This document shows, one piece after another, positions 36,160 to 47,870 of a stretch of 64,000 nucleotides of DNA. Origin of the DNA: Apoda limacodes (lineage: Eukaryota > Arthropoda > Insecta > Lepidoptera > Limacodidae); contig OX291556.1 of assembly GCA_946406115.1 (NCBI GenBank), forward strand, positions 11,004,501 to 11,068,500, in the 5' to 3' direction. The translations under genes were made by a program, and so were the position numbers. The notes under the pieces are model-generated. The model worked only from the letters and a program-made list of their open reading frames with translations, had not been told where the DNA came from and searched no databases. The first letter of the stretch is position 1. Each line of letters starts with the position of its first letter.

Positions 36160-36407
36160 CCTGCCCAGTGCGAGTTGGACTCGCGCACCGCGGGTTCAGT
36201 ACCTACCACCATTTACGTAATTTACAAACACAAACTAAAAGTGTGCCACTAAGCGATCTTCCATCCAATTACTGGTGAAGCCTGACGTGGCCTTACTTTT
36301 AATATCGTTTCCTACAAAAGATAAACTCCTTTAATAGACAGAAAAAACATACAGCGTAGGCTTAGTAATAGCGCTCCGTTGGCACCCTTTAGGTACGGAA
36401 CCCTAAA
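36160..36407 (+). repeat. Family B copy, divergent subfamily
   Basis: CCCAGTGCGAGTTGGACTCG, GCGGGTTCAGTACC, then an interior unlike 33170-33555, ending CGTAGGCTTAGTAATAGCGC and AGGTACGGAACCCTAAAA (inverted-repeat 13-mer at 36392-36404). Same ends with a different middle suggests a subfamily. Confidence 0.75.
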
Positions 36408-37140
36408 ATCAATAAACTGGAGGCATGACCTGGGTTTTATTTACTCGCTTCAGTTCGTGGCGAAGAACCTATAATAACGAAGGTGATATTTTACTCTAGG
36501 TACCTACTAGGCACATACACATGCATTAATTTGAGCATACAAACATTTCAATATGAAGAAACGTACTTGCATTTTTTTTGTGACAACCCTAACACATTTC
36601 AAGTGTCTAGCCGATAGTCGGCATTTTGCGCCGAGACAAAGAAGTTTGCTCACTAATAGTAGTTATTACGTTATGGTAGTGCGTCATTCTCGTGATGGCT
36701 GTATCGCGCCGGCGAACATTTACTAAAAAATGTTAGTCACATCTGGCAAAGTCGTTCCATACGGCAAGCGTCATATGTTGGACATCGAGAAGTTATACAG
36801 GGTAGGTAATTCGGCTCATATGTTGCACAAAAAACGATGCGATCTATTTGGTATTGATTTCAAATTATAGCATTCATTGGAATAGTCGCCCATACAATTA
36901 TTTCGGCGAAGTCTCGGATATAAATTGACTTGAACACTATTATAATTGGATTACCTGTTGGTTTCGGTTTTCTCTTTACAAAAATACCGTGTTCGTGCAT
37001 AGTATGTCGAGTTACAGTAAAAATAAAAATAAATCTCCTGTGCTTTTAATATACTCTATTTTTACTTTATCTTATATTTTTACTTACTCTGCTTTTACTC
37101 TATATACAAATAAAATCAACTAACAATTGAATTACTGAAC
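36408..37140. other. AT-rich single-copy DNA
   Basis: No ORF, repeat or RNA gene recognised. Confidence 0.5.
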
Positions 37141-37162
37141 AACTGTTTAATTTTTTTTTCAG

Positions 37163-37393
37163 GATTTCAGATACCGCAGCATCTTTTACTATGGCTACTT
37201 TAAAGAATCTGCCTGAAAAAAACTTGAACCGTCGAACATGAACAAATGAAAGCATTGATGCAAGTGGATTAAGCAAAAGAAGTGTGTCAGGATTTGTAGC
37301 AAGTAGAAGCCTACCCCTTCGGGAAAATGATATTACAAATGTACATACTTATATTATGTATGAAGAAAATCTATCTTGCTACGATATGACCGA
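37163..37393 (+). other. Sequence behind a very strong 3' splice acceptor
   Basis: TTTAATTTTTTTTTCAG ends at 37162, an almost ideal acceptor. The downstream frame starting one base in (ISDTAASFTMATLKN) is open to the LINE at 37394 apart from one TGA about 25 codons in. It is fairly balanced in composition (SGLSKRSVSGFVASRSLPL). No matching donor is obvious. It could be a 3' terminal or UTR exon, a decayed exon truncated by the LINE, or chance. Confidence 0.25.
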
Positions 37394-37732
37394 TTGTAGA
37401 ATGGGGTGTGTTCTGAGGAATTGTTCGAAATAATGCCCACGGCTACTTTCTACCATAGCACCGTTCGCCATCGGCAGCCAATTCATCCTCACACCTTTAA
37501 ACCTAAAAGGTCATGTACAGTGTGGTTCTTCAGGAACTTCCTTCCGTAAACGTTTAATTCTTGGAATGAGCCCTGCCAAGGTTTTCTCTAAGTACGACAA
37601 TATGGGGATTTTCAAGAAAGATGTTAGATTTTTAAAGGACCGATAACACGTGAATTGCAATGTTGCAAGCGTTCATAGGCTGTAATGCGTGATCAGGTGG
37701 ACCGTTAGCTTGTCGGTCACCTTAACTGGTAT
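37394..37732 (+). mobile_element. LINE 3' end (family A, copy 4), longest sense copy
   Basis: Begins GGTGTGTTCTGAGGAATTG and ends at GTCACCTTAACTGGTATAG. The translation gives CSEELFEIMPTATFYHST, RHRQPIHPHTFKPKRS, WFFRNFLP, then after a stop and frame change SPAKVFSKYDNMGIFKKD. It retains a segment missing from the 52.85 kb copy. Multiple stops; non-functional. Confidence 0.88.
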
Positions 37733-37959
37733 AGAAAAAATACTGGTTTCGGAAGGTTTTAAAGTTATTTTTGTAAAATACCCTGTAACAAAGTCCAAAA
37801 AAACCACTTAAAGTATATTATTTAATTATACATACAGATTTTAAAATTACGTCCTTTGTTAATTTCGTCGCCAGTTAGCATAAGTATATCGCTTCGCATA
37901 CCTGTGTCCTACGTCCAAGTCTGCATCAAAATTGCACAAAGAGCATGTGCAAGTTAGTA

Positions 37960-38170
37960 GTTGGTATACATTGGTAATCGCTCGAGCCACCATACCGCCA
38001 TCGCAACCTAAATACCCGCAGCCGTGCGCCCAGTTCCCGCCAACTTCGCCGAACTCCGCCGGCTGACGTAATTCCGGTCATGATCTATACCTCTCCGCTC
38101 CGAGTTCACAACTCTTGGAGCTAATTTCCGAACGTCGCTTTATTCTTTATTTAATTTCCGATATTGACTA
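37960..38170. promoter_or_regulatory. GC-rich island, candidate promoter/enhancer
   Basis: C-rich and CpG-rich block (CATACCGCCATCGCAACC, CCCGCCAACTTCGCCGAACT) in AT-rich DNA, containing a TGACGTAA motif (38064-38071) of the CREB/bZIP type. A possible spliced non-coding exon follows 34 bp downstream. No long frame. Promoter function is inference. Confidence 0.35.
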
Positions 38171-38203
38171 CGCTGAGCTGTGAATTTAAATTATTTTTTG
38201 CAG

Positions 38204-38261
38204 TTCCGCACTTTGAAATGCATCGAATGAAACCCGAAATCAGTCGAAAAATATAACGTAG
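38204..38261 (+). other. Candidate 58-bp non-coding exon
   Basis: Acceptor TTAAATTATTTTTTGCAG (to 38203) and donor CGTAG|GTAAGTTTG (from 38262) are both near consensus. All three frames contain stops, so it would be a UTR or lncRNA exon. Confidence 0.35.
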
Positions 38262-38787
38262 GTAAGTTTGTAGTTTTTTTAGAGGGGATCGTGGCCCATT
38301 CGCCATAAACGTTAAGCAACGTGTGACTTAGTCTCAAACTGGATGGGTGATCGTCTATAGGCTAATTTTTCTGACCTTCTTTGCGCTTTGAAAGGCACGT
38401 TAAGCCGCGTCGGTCATAGATGTGTATGATAGCAGTCGTTAGGTTTAGTCAAAGGAGATGCCCTGCCCAGCAGAGGGGAGAACAACGGTAAAGACGAGTT
38501 TTATTTTTCAGGCTAAGTCAAACTATTACAAAAGTTTCTGCATATTCGTAATAAAAAAAGCACCCGTTTTATAATAAAGTAAAAAAAAAAGGTCGACTTG
38601 TTTGTAACACCTGAGATAGGGACTAACCATGTCCAACTGTACCAAGAAATACAATAATATATTCTTTATTATATAAATAAAATCAAGTGCTGCATGTATG
38701 ACGGAGCGTCACTTGAGAACAGCTAAACCGATTTGGATGATTCCTTTTTTTGTAATTTTGACAAGGTTTCTATAAAAGAAAAAAACG

Positions 38788-38826
38788 GTCAAGTGCGAGT
38801 CGGATTCGCGCATATAACTCCGTTAA
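38788..38826 (+). repeat. Family B 5' fragment
   Basis: ACGGTCAAGTGCGAGTCGGA, then TTCGCGCATATAACTCCG. Only the first ~38 bp of the family remain. Confidence 0.7.
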
Positions 38827-39105
38827 CTGATTTTAATTAAATTCTGGTAAGTTGTTGTCCTCACGCCGGGGAAGGTTAGAGGGTATAGGAGAGAGGTTAA
38901 GGGTCAGAGTTAGTGCAACCCATCGAAAACACGTGGCGCACCAGTAGTTTTAACAAAACAAAGGAGAAAGAAGTAGATTGAACGGGCAACACCGCGTGTA
39001 ACCACCTAGTAAAGCATGAATCAGCTAGTAAAATAAAAGCGGTTTTAAATGATTTTTATATCAGTTATTAAAAAAATAACAATAGTATTTAACAATATAA
39101 GAAAA

Positions 39106-39316
39106 TACACACAACGCCGTCTGGTCCCAAACTAACCAAAGCTTGTACTATTCACACCAGGCAACGGATACAAATACATTGTATAACGGAATACACCAAG
39201 TCTCAAGACAAACACAACAAATTCATCACATAATCAATAAGTTCGTCTTGTGTGGGATTCGAACCCACGTCCCTCTCTCTATTCAGCAGTCGGGTCATTA
39301 CCCACTGAGCCAAAGA
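39106..39316 (-). mobile_element. tRNA-derived SINE, complete head (copy 1)
   Basis: On the minus strand, TGGCTCAGTGG (39302-39312) is the pol III A box and GGTTCGAATCC (39255-39265) a perfect B box. A TGTGTTTGTCTTGAGACTTG body and a tail with ATTTGTATCCGTTGCCTGG, GTACAAGCTTTGGTTAGTTT and GGGACCAGACGGCG follow. The tail is shared with the copies at 53.6, 63.1 and 63.8 kb. It is not a functional tRNA gene: the body continues past the tRNA region and the cloverleaf is not kept. Confidence 0.88.
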
Positions 39317-39319
39317 AAA

Positions 39320-42300
39320 AAAATAATAAATATGAATAGCTCTTTGTTAAAACCTACACGGGCAGACCCAAAAGCGTTGGCTGGTCTACAATGTAATACT
39401 AATTTTGATACATTGAGCAAAAAAGGTCACAGAAGTGTAGCAAAATAAAAATATTACGCTCAGGTGAATATAACGAAAAAGACAATGACGGATATAGAGC
39501 AGGTTATAAGGAAAATTTCGCATTTTTCTCTTAAACTCCCCTATTCCGCCTCCACTTCTGTCATAACAGTCGTCTTGGCCGAATATTAAATTTGCTCCGT
39601 CACCGACAACACAGTTGGCATGTTTCAAAATATTGTGAGTTTTGTCGCAGAAAAATTAATTAAGGGGCAGTTTTATGAAAATTTGTTTTTTTTAGTAACT
39701 TAGTTAAGTAAAAAGTAAATAAAAACGCAGTTAAGTTTTTTTATTAAGGTGTCAAAAACATGTATTTGCCCTAGTTATTTACATAAATATCGCATAAAAA
39801 TGTATAAGAAACGCTAATAATTAAGTAACCAAAAACAGATTTTTAAGGTAAAAGTAATTGCAGAATTAATTAACTCTGCTTTGTTGTTAATCAACGATTA
39901 ACAAAGAATAATTTTGGATGAACTTAAGGCCTAAGAAGTGTCCAATTCTACTTTATCGTTATGAAAGGACCTAAAGTAGTGTTAAACTGTACCTCTTCTA
40001 GATTTTTCTCATTTAAATTCAAATTCAAATTCAATATAATTTATTCAGTTTAGGCTACAATAATTGAGCACTTATGAATGTCACTACGCCATCGGTTCGT
40101 AAGTCATTTGTTCGTTAAACTATTGTTAATAATAATTATAATGGAGGAAAAGCTGTCATGTCTTTGATTAACTAGTGCTAAGCTCAGACTCTAATTAGTA
40201 TTCCAACCACTATCATTCTTCTAATTAGTAAACGGTACTCCACTTCTAAATTGCTAGTTTGATATAAAATATTCAATAACTAATCTCTTAACCTATGAAT
40301 GAATATGCCCTAGAGAACTAATATGTTTACAATTTGTATTTACAATTTCTTTTTTAAATAAGGAACTCAGACATTTTGATAAAAAATTACAACTTCGGCC
40401 TTTTAACTCAAGCTGTTACCAGGCAAGAAAAAACAAGACCGATACAAAATCTTGTTCGTCGGCCACAGATGTTGCGAGCGACCACGGCAGGTGCATATCC
40501 CGCTAGGGTCGGCACTTTTACTCGGCACGCGACGCAAATTCCTACAATGACAGACGCGGGATGTCCTGCCAGCATGACTCAATATCAAACAAACATATTT
40601 TTATCTCATTTGTACTGAGACATTGACATTCAATTACATCTAAACATCGTTTACCAAAAAAACACTAATTCGTATTAAAGCAACTAAATTTTTTTTTTTT
40701 TTTTGTATTAAAAATGTAGACTATTATTTAATAGAAACAAAAAGATTTATGATCATTATACGTTTTTACTCCCATTTACGAGGCGTAATTTAAATAAAAC
40801 ATCAATTTTTCAAAAAAAAACTTTTACGTAAGTTTCACATAGAATTTTTTACTACATTTGCTGTTAAATAAATAAAAGGTATGCTTTGCATATAGTTGTA
40901 TATATTTTTTTTTTAATTTTTCTTTTTACAAAACCAATTGTTCTCTGTTTCCAAACTATTTTAATTAAATAATTAGCAAGATCATATAACAAATAATGTC
41001 ACCCGCACTCTCGGGTCCATTTATAGATCAAACGATTCGGTAAACCCAGCAATTTTCGCTAATCGCTATAGTTTCACAGCAATTTACTCAAATAGCGTTG
41101 AGTTAGCAACTGACAATGCGACAGCACTTCGTCTAATGAGCTTATCCGCGCCATAATTACAATAGGCACCATTAAATTATTACCTCTTGTATGGAGGAGA
41201 ATACTTTGAGCTTTTGAACGGAGATGCTATAATGTGTGAAAAGGCTTTAGTATGTTAATTGTGACATACTTAATTCTATATCATCAAGCAAATTTGAATG
41301 TAAGAATTTTGGAATATGTTTTTTATAAAAGGTACTTACTGCTGTTATTTTATTGACTATCCTATTATTAAATTAGTAATTAAGGCGATATTTGTTGGAT
41401 TTGCACAAGTTATGACGGTTTTCGGCAGTGAGTAAATAAAACTACATTTAATGCAAATAAGTATCTAAATTTTAATCCTGTTTATCACGTATTTTATGAC
41501 GGACATTGATGAGAAAAGGCATCACAACAAAAATGTTCTCATTCGAAATATTACTACCAGAATATAAATATTAGTAAAAAGTATGTATATTAGTGTATTA
41601 TCACAGGCAGGCCATATCTCGGACTAACACACATAATAATTGTTATTCCGCTTTAGAGGTTCCACAAGAATAGGTTTTATGAAACCGCGGGGCACAGCTA
41701 CTATTGAAAATAAATCGAAACAAAATGATTATGACAGATTTGCTTGTTCAGAGACTGTCAATTTAATATTGGTTTGCGATAACCCTAAGCGATTTATGTA
41801 ACTATTATTGACGGCACGCTCGCGTCTTGGCCTAAAGCCGGCTCTAGACAATCTTTAAACATTTCGGGCGCGTTCATTTTGGGATGCAAAATCATTATTT
41901 TCATTACTTTTGTCACCTGTCATCCGTTCGTTTAACATTGGTATCAAAAATATCAAAATTTTATTATCATCTGTAACAAATTGTCATGCGTTCGTTAACG
42001 ATAATTTTGTAATTTTTGTCATGAAACTTTAGACTCATGTCTGTAGGTGGGTTTTTTGTGTTAATCTGTCAAACTGCCTATACATTTTCATTGATTATGG
42101 TCAGTGTGTGTGTTTTATCGTAGTGTGTGTACGTCAACCGTTCATTTTGCAAATTTTGCAACCAAAGTTTTGTTAGTAACGTTTCAAAGGTACACGAACG
42201 ATAAGTGTCGGTGGCAAAACTGGCTTTATTAAAAGTGTGAAAAGAATCAATCGTGGGAACTCTTAATCCCAAAACGAAAGCGCCCTTTGTACAACACATA

Positions 42301-42460
42301 TTTGAAGACAAAGTGTAGCATGGGCTTTTGATCATTTGTTCATTTGTACAAAAATAGTCTGCAGAGTTACATCTATTCAACTAATTTTAAATTCTAATTA
42401 TTAATTATTGAATATTATTCTACCATCCTTAAACCACGTATATACTGTCCTGCGGGTATC
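39320..42460. other. AT-rich DNA with one GC-rich patch (40410-40590)
   Basis: The patch at 40410-40590 (GTTCGTCGGCCACAGATG, CTCGGCACGCGACGCAAATT) is open on both strands for 60-80 codons without motif or splice support. Around 41815-42380 GTCATCCGTTCGTTTAACAT and GTCATGCGTTCGTTAACG recur, suggesting a small repeat. No gene called. Confidence 0.45.
40020..40108. repeat. Interspersed repeat Z, short copy
   Basis: TTCAAATTCAAATTCAATAT, TTATTCAGTTTAGGCTACAA, CACTTATGAATGTCACTACG and CCATCGGTTCGTAAGTC. Nearly identical to 7950-8038 over about 80 bp, then stops abruptly. Confidence 0.85.
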
Positions 42461-42464
42461 TAAG

Positions 42465-42560
42465 TATAATAATAATAATAATATACTTTATTGCGCATAT
42501 AGAATACAAAACAATTAAACAATAAAAGTAATAACAAATAAGTATAAGTTATCTTTAATC
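42465..42560 (-). repeat. (TAA)n-ended LINE tail, antisense (copy 1)
   Basis: TAATAATAATAATAATATAC, then TTTATTGCGCATATAGAATA. Same opening as 43780-43935. The sequence to about 42900 may be part of the same antisense 3' region. Confidence 0.6.
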
Positions 42561-43194
42561 CATTCATCTTGGAAGTAACATTTAGTTTTATGTGGTTAGT
42601 TTGCAGTAAATAGATAATATGTAAACTCTTTAAATATAGCAAGAAATATAGTAAGTTCTTTATTAAGGCAATTGGCCAAAGTTCTCCAGTTGAAACTAGA
42701 AGGATGGTACCAAATTTGTCTAGACAGGGAGAACTTATGCAATGAAAGTGAGTGTTGATGCGTATTGAAAGGATCCCCTAAAACCTGAACCTGGGTCACA
42801 AGTCCAAGGCGGTGCCATGTAAGATGTGTAATACGGTGGACTTGTGTATTCAGAAATTTAGTTAAGAAGTTCCTCCGTAAATAATGTCTATTTTCTAAGG
42901 TGCATCTGAATGCATGGAAAAGTTAAAATTAATCTTTATAAACAATAAATTAAGAATTAATAAAAATTAATATTAAATTCATTCTATCTGCAAAGTATCT
43001 TTTTTGGGCAAATCTTTATTTAGTCAACACCAAGTAGATAATATAAGCTCATATTACGGTAACTACACTACATAATTTCATTGAGTAATCATCACTAAAG
43101 AGACCACGTGTTATTTCCGTAACTTAATTTTACTTTGCCACGAAACATAAAAAAAACTTAGCATGCCTCATTCGTCTCTGCACATTAAAAAAAC

Positions 43195-43482
43195 ATGGTA
43201 AACCACAAAAAGGCTTACCGAACCGTCGCAGCCAAAAGAGCTATTACAACACGAAGTTATACCAACAAAGACATCGCTAAGTCCGGCTTACAGCACCATC
43301 CGGGCTATGCGGCGAGGTGGTGAGACGCCTCCCTTATCCCACCCTTGTTTAATTCCATTAACCACCCCTCTTTCTTTTCCTCTTTTATCGTACTCCGGTA
43401 TTGAATTACTCATATAAACAAAATGGCGCACACGATCGTTATCTGCTCTTAACCTCTCCCAATTAATCTGATTCAATAGTTA
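43195..43482 (-). other. GC-richer block with a 62-codon minus frame
   Basis: The minus frame (no ATG start; INWERLRADNDRVRHF, then SIPEYDKRGKERGVVNG) has balanced, charged composition and ends in TAA after PPRRIARMVL. The acceptor-like TTGAATCAG precedes it. No family recognised. It could be a decayed mobile-element protein. Confidence 0.25.
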
Positions 43483-43553
43483 ATAGTTATACTCATAAGG
43501 TATTTATGTAAAGGGTAGTTAATAATTATAAACTTCTATATATAATATTTTTT

Positions 43554-43780
43554 ATACCACTCAGGTGGCAAACAAGCTTGCGGTCCGCCTAATGGTAAGC
43601 GGTGGCGCCTATGGACGCTTGCAAGACCTGGGGAATTATTTGCGCGTTGCTGACCCTTCAAAAATCTAATTACTACTTTTTTAAAGAACCCCATACTGTA
43701 GAAAAAATCCTTAGAGAAAACCTTGGCAGGGGGCTCATTCCACATCTTAAGCTTTCGCGGAAGGATGTTTCTCTATAGTA
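43554..43780 (-). mobile_element. LINE 3' end (family A, copy 5)
   Basis: ATACCACTCAGGTGGCAAAC on the plus strand. The minus strand encodes MWNEPPAKVFSKDF, MGFFKKVVIRFLKGQQRAN and GLASVHRRH in one frame, the best-kept C-terminal tail of this family in the window. No full-length element. A (TAA)n LINE tail abuts its left-hand protein end at 43780. Confidence 0.88.
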
Positions 43781-43935
43781 ATAATAATAATAAGATATAC
43801 TTTATTGTGCATACTTAAAGAATACAAATACAATTAAATAAATAACAAATTAGCGGTATTATCGCTAATGAGCGATCTCTTACAGACAGCCTTTGTGTAG
43901 CGGAGACTTTATCATTTTTTTTGAGTATTATGTGC
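43780..43935 (-). repeat. (TAA)n-ended LINE tail, antisense (copy 2)
   Basis: TAGTAATAATAATAATAAG, ACTTTATTGTGCATACTTAA, ATCGCTAATGAGCGATCTCT, TACAGACAGCCTTTGTGTAG. This is a recognisable lepidopteran LINE 3' UTR signature read antisense, beginning exactly where the family A copy ends. Confidence 0.7.
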
Positions 43936-43939
43936 TAAC

Positions 43940-44980
43940 TGCATTATAGTTACGAAATTATAACTTAATGATATAAAATAAAACAATAAAATAATACATA
44001 CATGAATAGAAATAGCTTAATTTATGGACATATAAATAATTGTAAAAAAATACTAATACACAAACAAAAACATCTAAACAAAATAAATATTTATCAAATA
44101 CATAACATAAAATAAGCTAAAACTAATAAACATTATATCTTATTATATCTTAAATAGTAAAATAAAAAGTGTTGATAAGGCAGCTTTACTCTTAATTACC
44201 AAATTTTTAAATACCTACCTATTTTACTAGATTTTTAATAAATGACCAAATTTTTAAAAATATTATCATATTTGCAAGTTGATTTGTCCCGCCATTTATT
44301 TAAAAAAACTTTTGAATTTTGTAAGATACACTCGATTATGCCAGCTTCGTTTACATTAACTACAAAATGAAATTGAAAACTCGAACTGGATGAATTGTAC
44401 CCATCGTATCCAGGTCTAAGGTTTGTGATGAGTAACAAACATCCTAACATCTTGTACAATGTCACATTATTTAAATAAAAAATCAGTGTTTTGTTTTATA
44501 AATAAAGAAAATAACATACGTATACTAAGTACTAAGTTTATACAAAATTCCACACGAAGGGTAATGTAGAGTATTTTCCAGTGAAACAGCTTTTCTGTTC
44601 AGTTAGCAATAATAGGTATTAAGCAACCTGTAAGACCTATACCTACTCGTTTCTTGAATACTAAATGTACTAGACATTTAATATAATATTATAATAATAA
44701 AGACTAATTAACGAAAAAAATAATTAACATCAATTCATAAATTTGAAATTTTAATTTATAAAATATTCGTATATCGTATATACATAATAATGTAAGCACG
44801 AAAAAATTTTTTACGTTCCTAACAATATATACAACTAGGAATGTATCAATTAATTGCCATGACAAAAGACGCTTTAGAGTGATATTTGTATATACTTCAT
44901 TTTTAATCCTATCAATTAAAAAATTAATAAGAAAAAACTGGTTGCCTGTAAAGTCGGTATACGGGCGAAAGTTTTACGTG
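43940..44980. other. AT-rich single-copy DNA
   Basis: A/T homopolymers, no gene or repeat family recognised. Confidence 0.5.
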
Positions 44981-44984
44981 ACAA

Positions 44985-45290
44985 TGATTTTATGTCTGTC
45001 TCTCTCGCTCTTAGGCGGGCGCGTGCCTCTCACTCGCTCTCATTGTGAGCGCATAACGTGAGCGGAGCGTAACGCAGTTTCTTGAAGTGTCACCCGGCAA
45101 ACCAATTTATAAGACGTTGTCACTGTTTACTAACAGTAGATATGAAAATATGAAAAATATCGTACATCTATCTCCTAAAAAAAAAATATTGATATCTTTT
45201 ATCTTGCCAAGATCGAAATTAGAAAACAGAAATATTATGACTAAAATAACAGTATAATATAATATTGTTTGCTCTCTAAATTAGCTTTTT
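44985..45290. repeat. Unnamed repeat W, copy 1
   Basis: The GC-rich left part (GCGGGCGCGTGCCTCTCACT, GTGAGCGGAGCGTAACGCAG) is followed by ATATTGATATC, GAAATTAGAAAACAGAAAT and TAATATTGTTTGCTCTCTAA. The right part matches 48125-48235 block for block. Confidence 0.5.
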
Positions 45291-45498
45291 TGTAGTTTTG
45301 CCCTATTTGCCTGAAGCTTTTTAATTAGAGCGTGTTTTACGCATATTTTTCACAAGGCTACGTTTATTTGTAAATTGAAATATTTCCATTGCGGATTAAT
45401 TAATATCTACCACTAGGACCGAACGCACTCCACTTTAATTTAATTAAAAGCTCGTGTGTAATCGAGCTTTATATTCCCTTCAATTTCTCTGCGTAATA

Positions 45499-45606
45499 GT
45501 TATGTGTGTCTGTGTGTGAATATGTGTACGAGGGTGAACATGTGTGAGTACATGGGTGAATGTGTGTGAGTACATGTGTGTGCATGTACGTATGTCTGTG
45601 TGTAGA
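45499..45606. repeat. GT-rich degenerate repeat with 22-bp duplication
   Basis: GTGTGTCTGTGTGTG at the left. GGTGAACATGTGTGAGTACATG-type and GGTGAATGTGTGTGAGTAC-type units follow head to tail, then GTGTGTGCATG. Confidence 0.85.
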
Positions 45607-46492
45607 TTCCAGAAGAGGGAAAATTATCTAATAATAGATCGACCTGTAGATTCAAGGGAAAGAAAAATCATCAATAGATACCCGAATGCGAATATAACAG
45701 GAGAAAAATTATCCATGGATTCAACTTGAGAATCACGATCGTGCATCTAAGTGGACGTAAGACTAGTATTCAAATTTGTTTCATGTGACAGCGATAATTA
45801 CCGCTAAATTGTTATTGAAACTTAGCTCTATCGTCGATTAAGGTAAGTTGTGAAACTATGTAGTCAGTAATATGTTTAGTTAATGACACTTGGATTAGTT
45901 CTCGACGAATTTTCGCCGAGAAGATAGATAGTTTTGAAACTAATTATATACAGTAATGACTGCCATCAAGAGTTCAGTATCTTATTTAGCTGAGTCTATG
46001 TTTGTATTGCTTTTAGCGTTCTGTAAAAAAAATGAAAAAACGAGTCATCGTTATTTACGTAAAAATATATAATAAAGGAGTCAACGTAAAGTAGCAGCTA
46101 AGATTTAAAATTTAGCATAGTTGCACATTTAAAATACAAAAGTGAATGTTATAATGTTTACACTTTGACTGGTGAATTGGTTTTTTACACGATAAAAGAT
46201 GTCTAATAATACACAGTAAGTTCAGTTCTTGCTTAGCTTTCAGCACTTTAATGCCTATTGTTTAACAAAGTTAAAGAAAGCTAAAACTATTTGTTAACTA
46301 TCCACGAACTTTTAAAAGTTCAGTCGCCTAAGTGGGTTTTTTACCAATATGACTGTGTGCCCTATTCCAATGAGGTTGTAACCATTCAGCTTCCATATTC
46401 ATAAGTCCACTCACTTTCCAGCGTACGTGAACAGAGTTAAATTAACTAAAATAGGCACGCAAGCGCATGCCTACTTGATTCTATTGAATTCC

Positions 46493-46566
46493 TTACACAG
46501 TCGTACATACTTACACAGTCATACATACTGACACAGTCGCACCTACTTACAGTCGTTTGTACATAC
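46493..46566. repeat. 18-bp tandem repeat, four copies
   Basis: TTACACAGTCGTACATAC repeats at 46493, 46511, 46529 and (imperfect) 46547. Confidence 0.9.
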
Positions 46567-46569
46567 AGC

Positions 46570-47155
46570 CAAGTTAGAAAAAGTAATTGATTTAAAATCG
46601 TAACCTGTGCCGTAACTATGTAAATCAAAAGGCTTTCAACATTCCCTGGTAGGTATAAATTATATTATAAGTTTCTTTTCCCTAGCTTTGAAATGAACCT
46701 ATAAAAATAAAAGACAGCGATGATTTACATACATTCATATTCCAGACATATTTTATATATGTTTATATATATATACCATTAGTATATACTATATAAATCA
46801 TTAGTACATGTTCTGTCTGTAGTCACAGTATCTTAGCAAGGACATTTTTTCATGCAAATATGATTTTTAGAAAATCCGTTGTTAAATTTCTTCAGTTTTG
46901 ATAGTTTTTTAAATAGAAGTTAATCAATAAAGGATCACACATAGCCAAAAACATTTTGTACTTTTCACAACAGCGAATAAATGTTGCCATAAATAAAAAC
47001 GGTAATGAGATCCCTCATAGTCAACACGCGTCATTAACTCAGTATGCATAAGCTTGCATACATTTTTCTTTCATTCGAATAATGCCTACAACATACATTG
47101 CCAACAAAGCAGAGCATTGTAGAAAATATTTAATAGGAACATTCATGTAACATTA
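46570..47155. other. AT-rich single-copy DNA
   Basis: No gene recognised. Confidence 0.5.
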
Positions 47156-47159
47156 TTAT

Positions 47160-47245
47160 TAATTTTGAAGAAAGAAGTTATAAGATTTTTTGAAGGGTAG
47201 GCAACGCGCGAGTGATGCCCCAGGTGTTGCAAGCGTGTTGCAATT
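47160..47245 (+). mobile_element. LINE 3' fragment (family A, copy 6)
   Basis: GAAGAAAGAAGTTATAAGAT, TTTTTGAAGGGTAGGCAACG, CGCGAGTGATGCCCCAGGTG, TTGCAAGCG. Corresponds to the FFKKxVxRFLKGRQRA stretch; both ends are missing. Confidence 0.75.
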
Positions 47246-47819
47246 TCTTGCTGACTTCGTCCAGAGTCAGGTCTAAGACAAACTCGTATCTAATTCCCTA
47301 ATCGTAAAAGGTGAATTATCAAGACCGGTCTATTTTAGGAATTATATCAATTCCCTTAAAATGAACTGTATTATATATGAATAAAAAATATTTTCATAAT
47401 GTTTTTTTGAACTTCGAGAAAAAAAACAGAGAATAATCGCAATAGCGGTTTTTTTTGTGTGTTTTGTTAAAGAAGTTTGCACATAAACTATTAACGGTAT
47501 AAAGTTTTTTGTCAAAGAAATGCTCAGAAAAATCATAGAAAAATTATGGTTTACAACGCCAGTAAATATAAAGTAATTATGTCTTTATTATAATTAAGAA
47601 AAGGGGCAATAAAAGAATGAATTTCTTCTAAATAACATAACATATATCATAAATATAGATAAAATAGAAGAATAAAATATGATTTATTAATAATTTTACT
47701 TTCATAAATTATATTATCTAAGTAGTATCTAACCACCATACAATACAAAGTTAATAAATTTTTATATATCTGTCATGGTCTTTTTGTAATTCAAGATACC
47801 ACTAGTATATTGTTCGGAA

Positions 47820-47870
47820 GAAATGGTCATGTCATCATGTGGAATACAGGTTCGATCCCCGGATTTAACA
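47820..47870 (+). repeat. tRNA B-box-like SINE remnant
   Basis: GGTTCGATCCC (47849-47859) is a perfect pol III B box, but no A box or tRNA fold is recognisable upstream. Probably the relic of a SINE head. Confidence 0.35.

Noticed and set aside
39241..39312. tRNA gene
   Set aside because: The A and B boxes are good, but the sequence continues into a SINE body and tail shared with three other copies, and no full cloverleaf is kept.
40376..40618. GC-rich frame of 80 codons on the plus strand
   Set aside because: The opposite strand is equally open, which is a GC-rich composition effect; no motif.
42078..42380. 100-codon minus-strand frame
   Set aside because: No domain; it ends inside low-complexity sequence and has no splice support.
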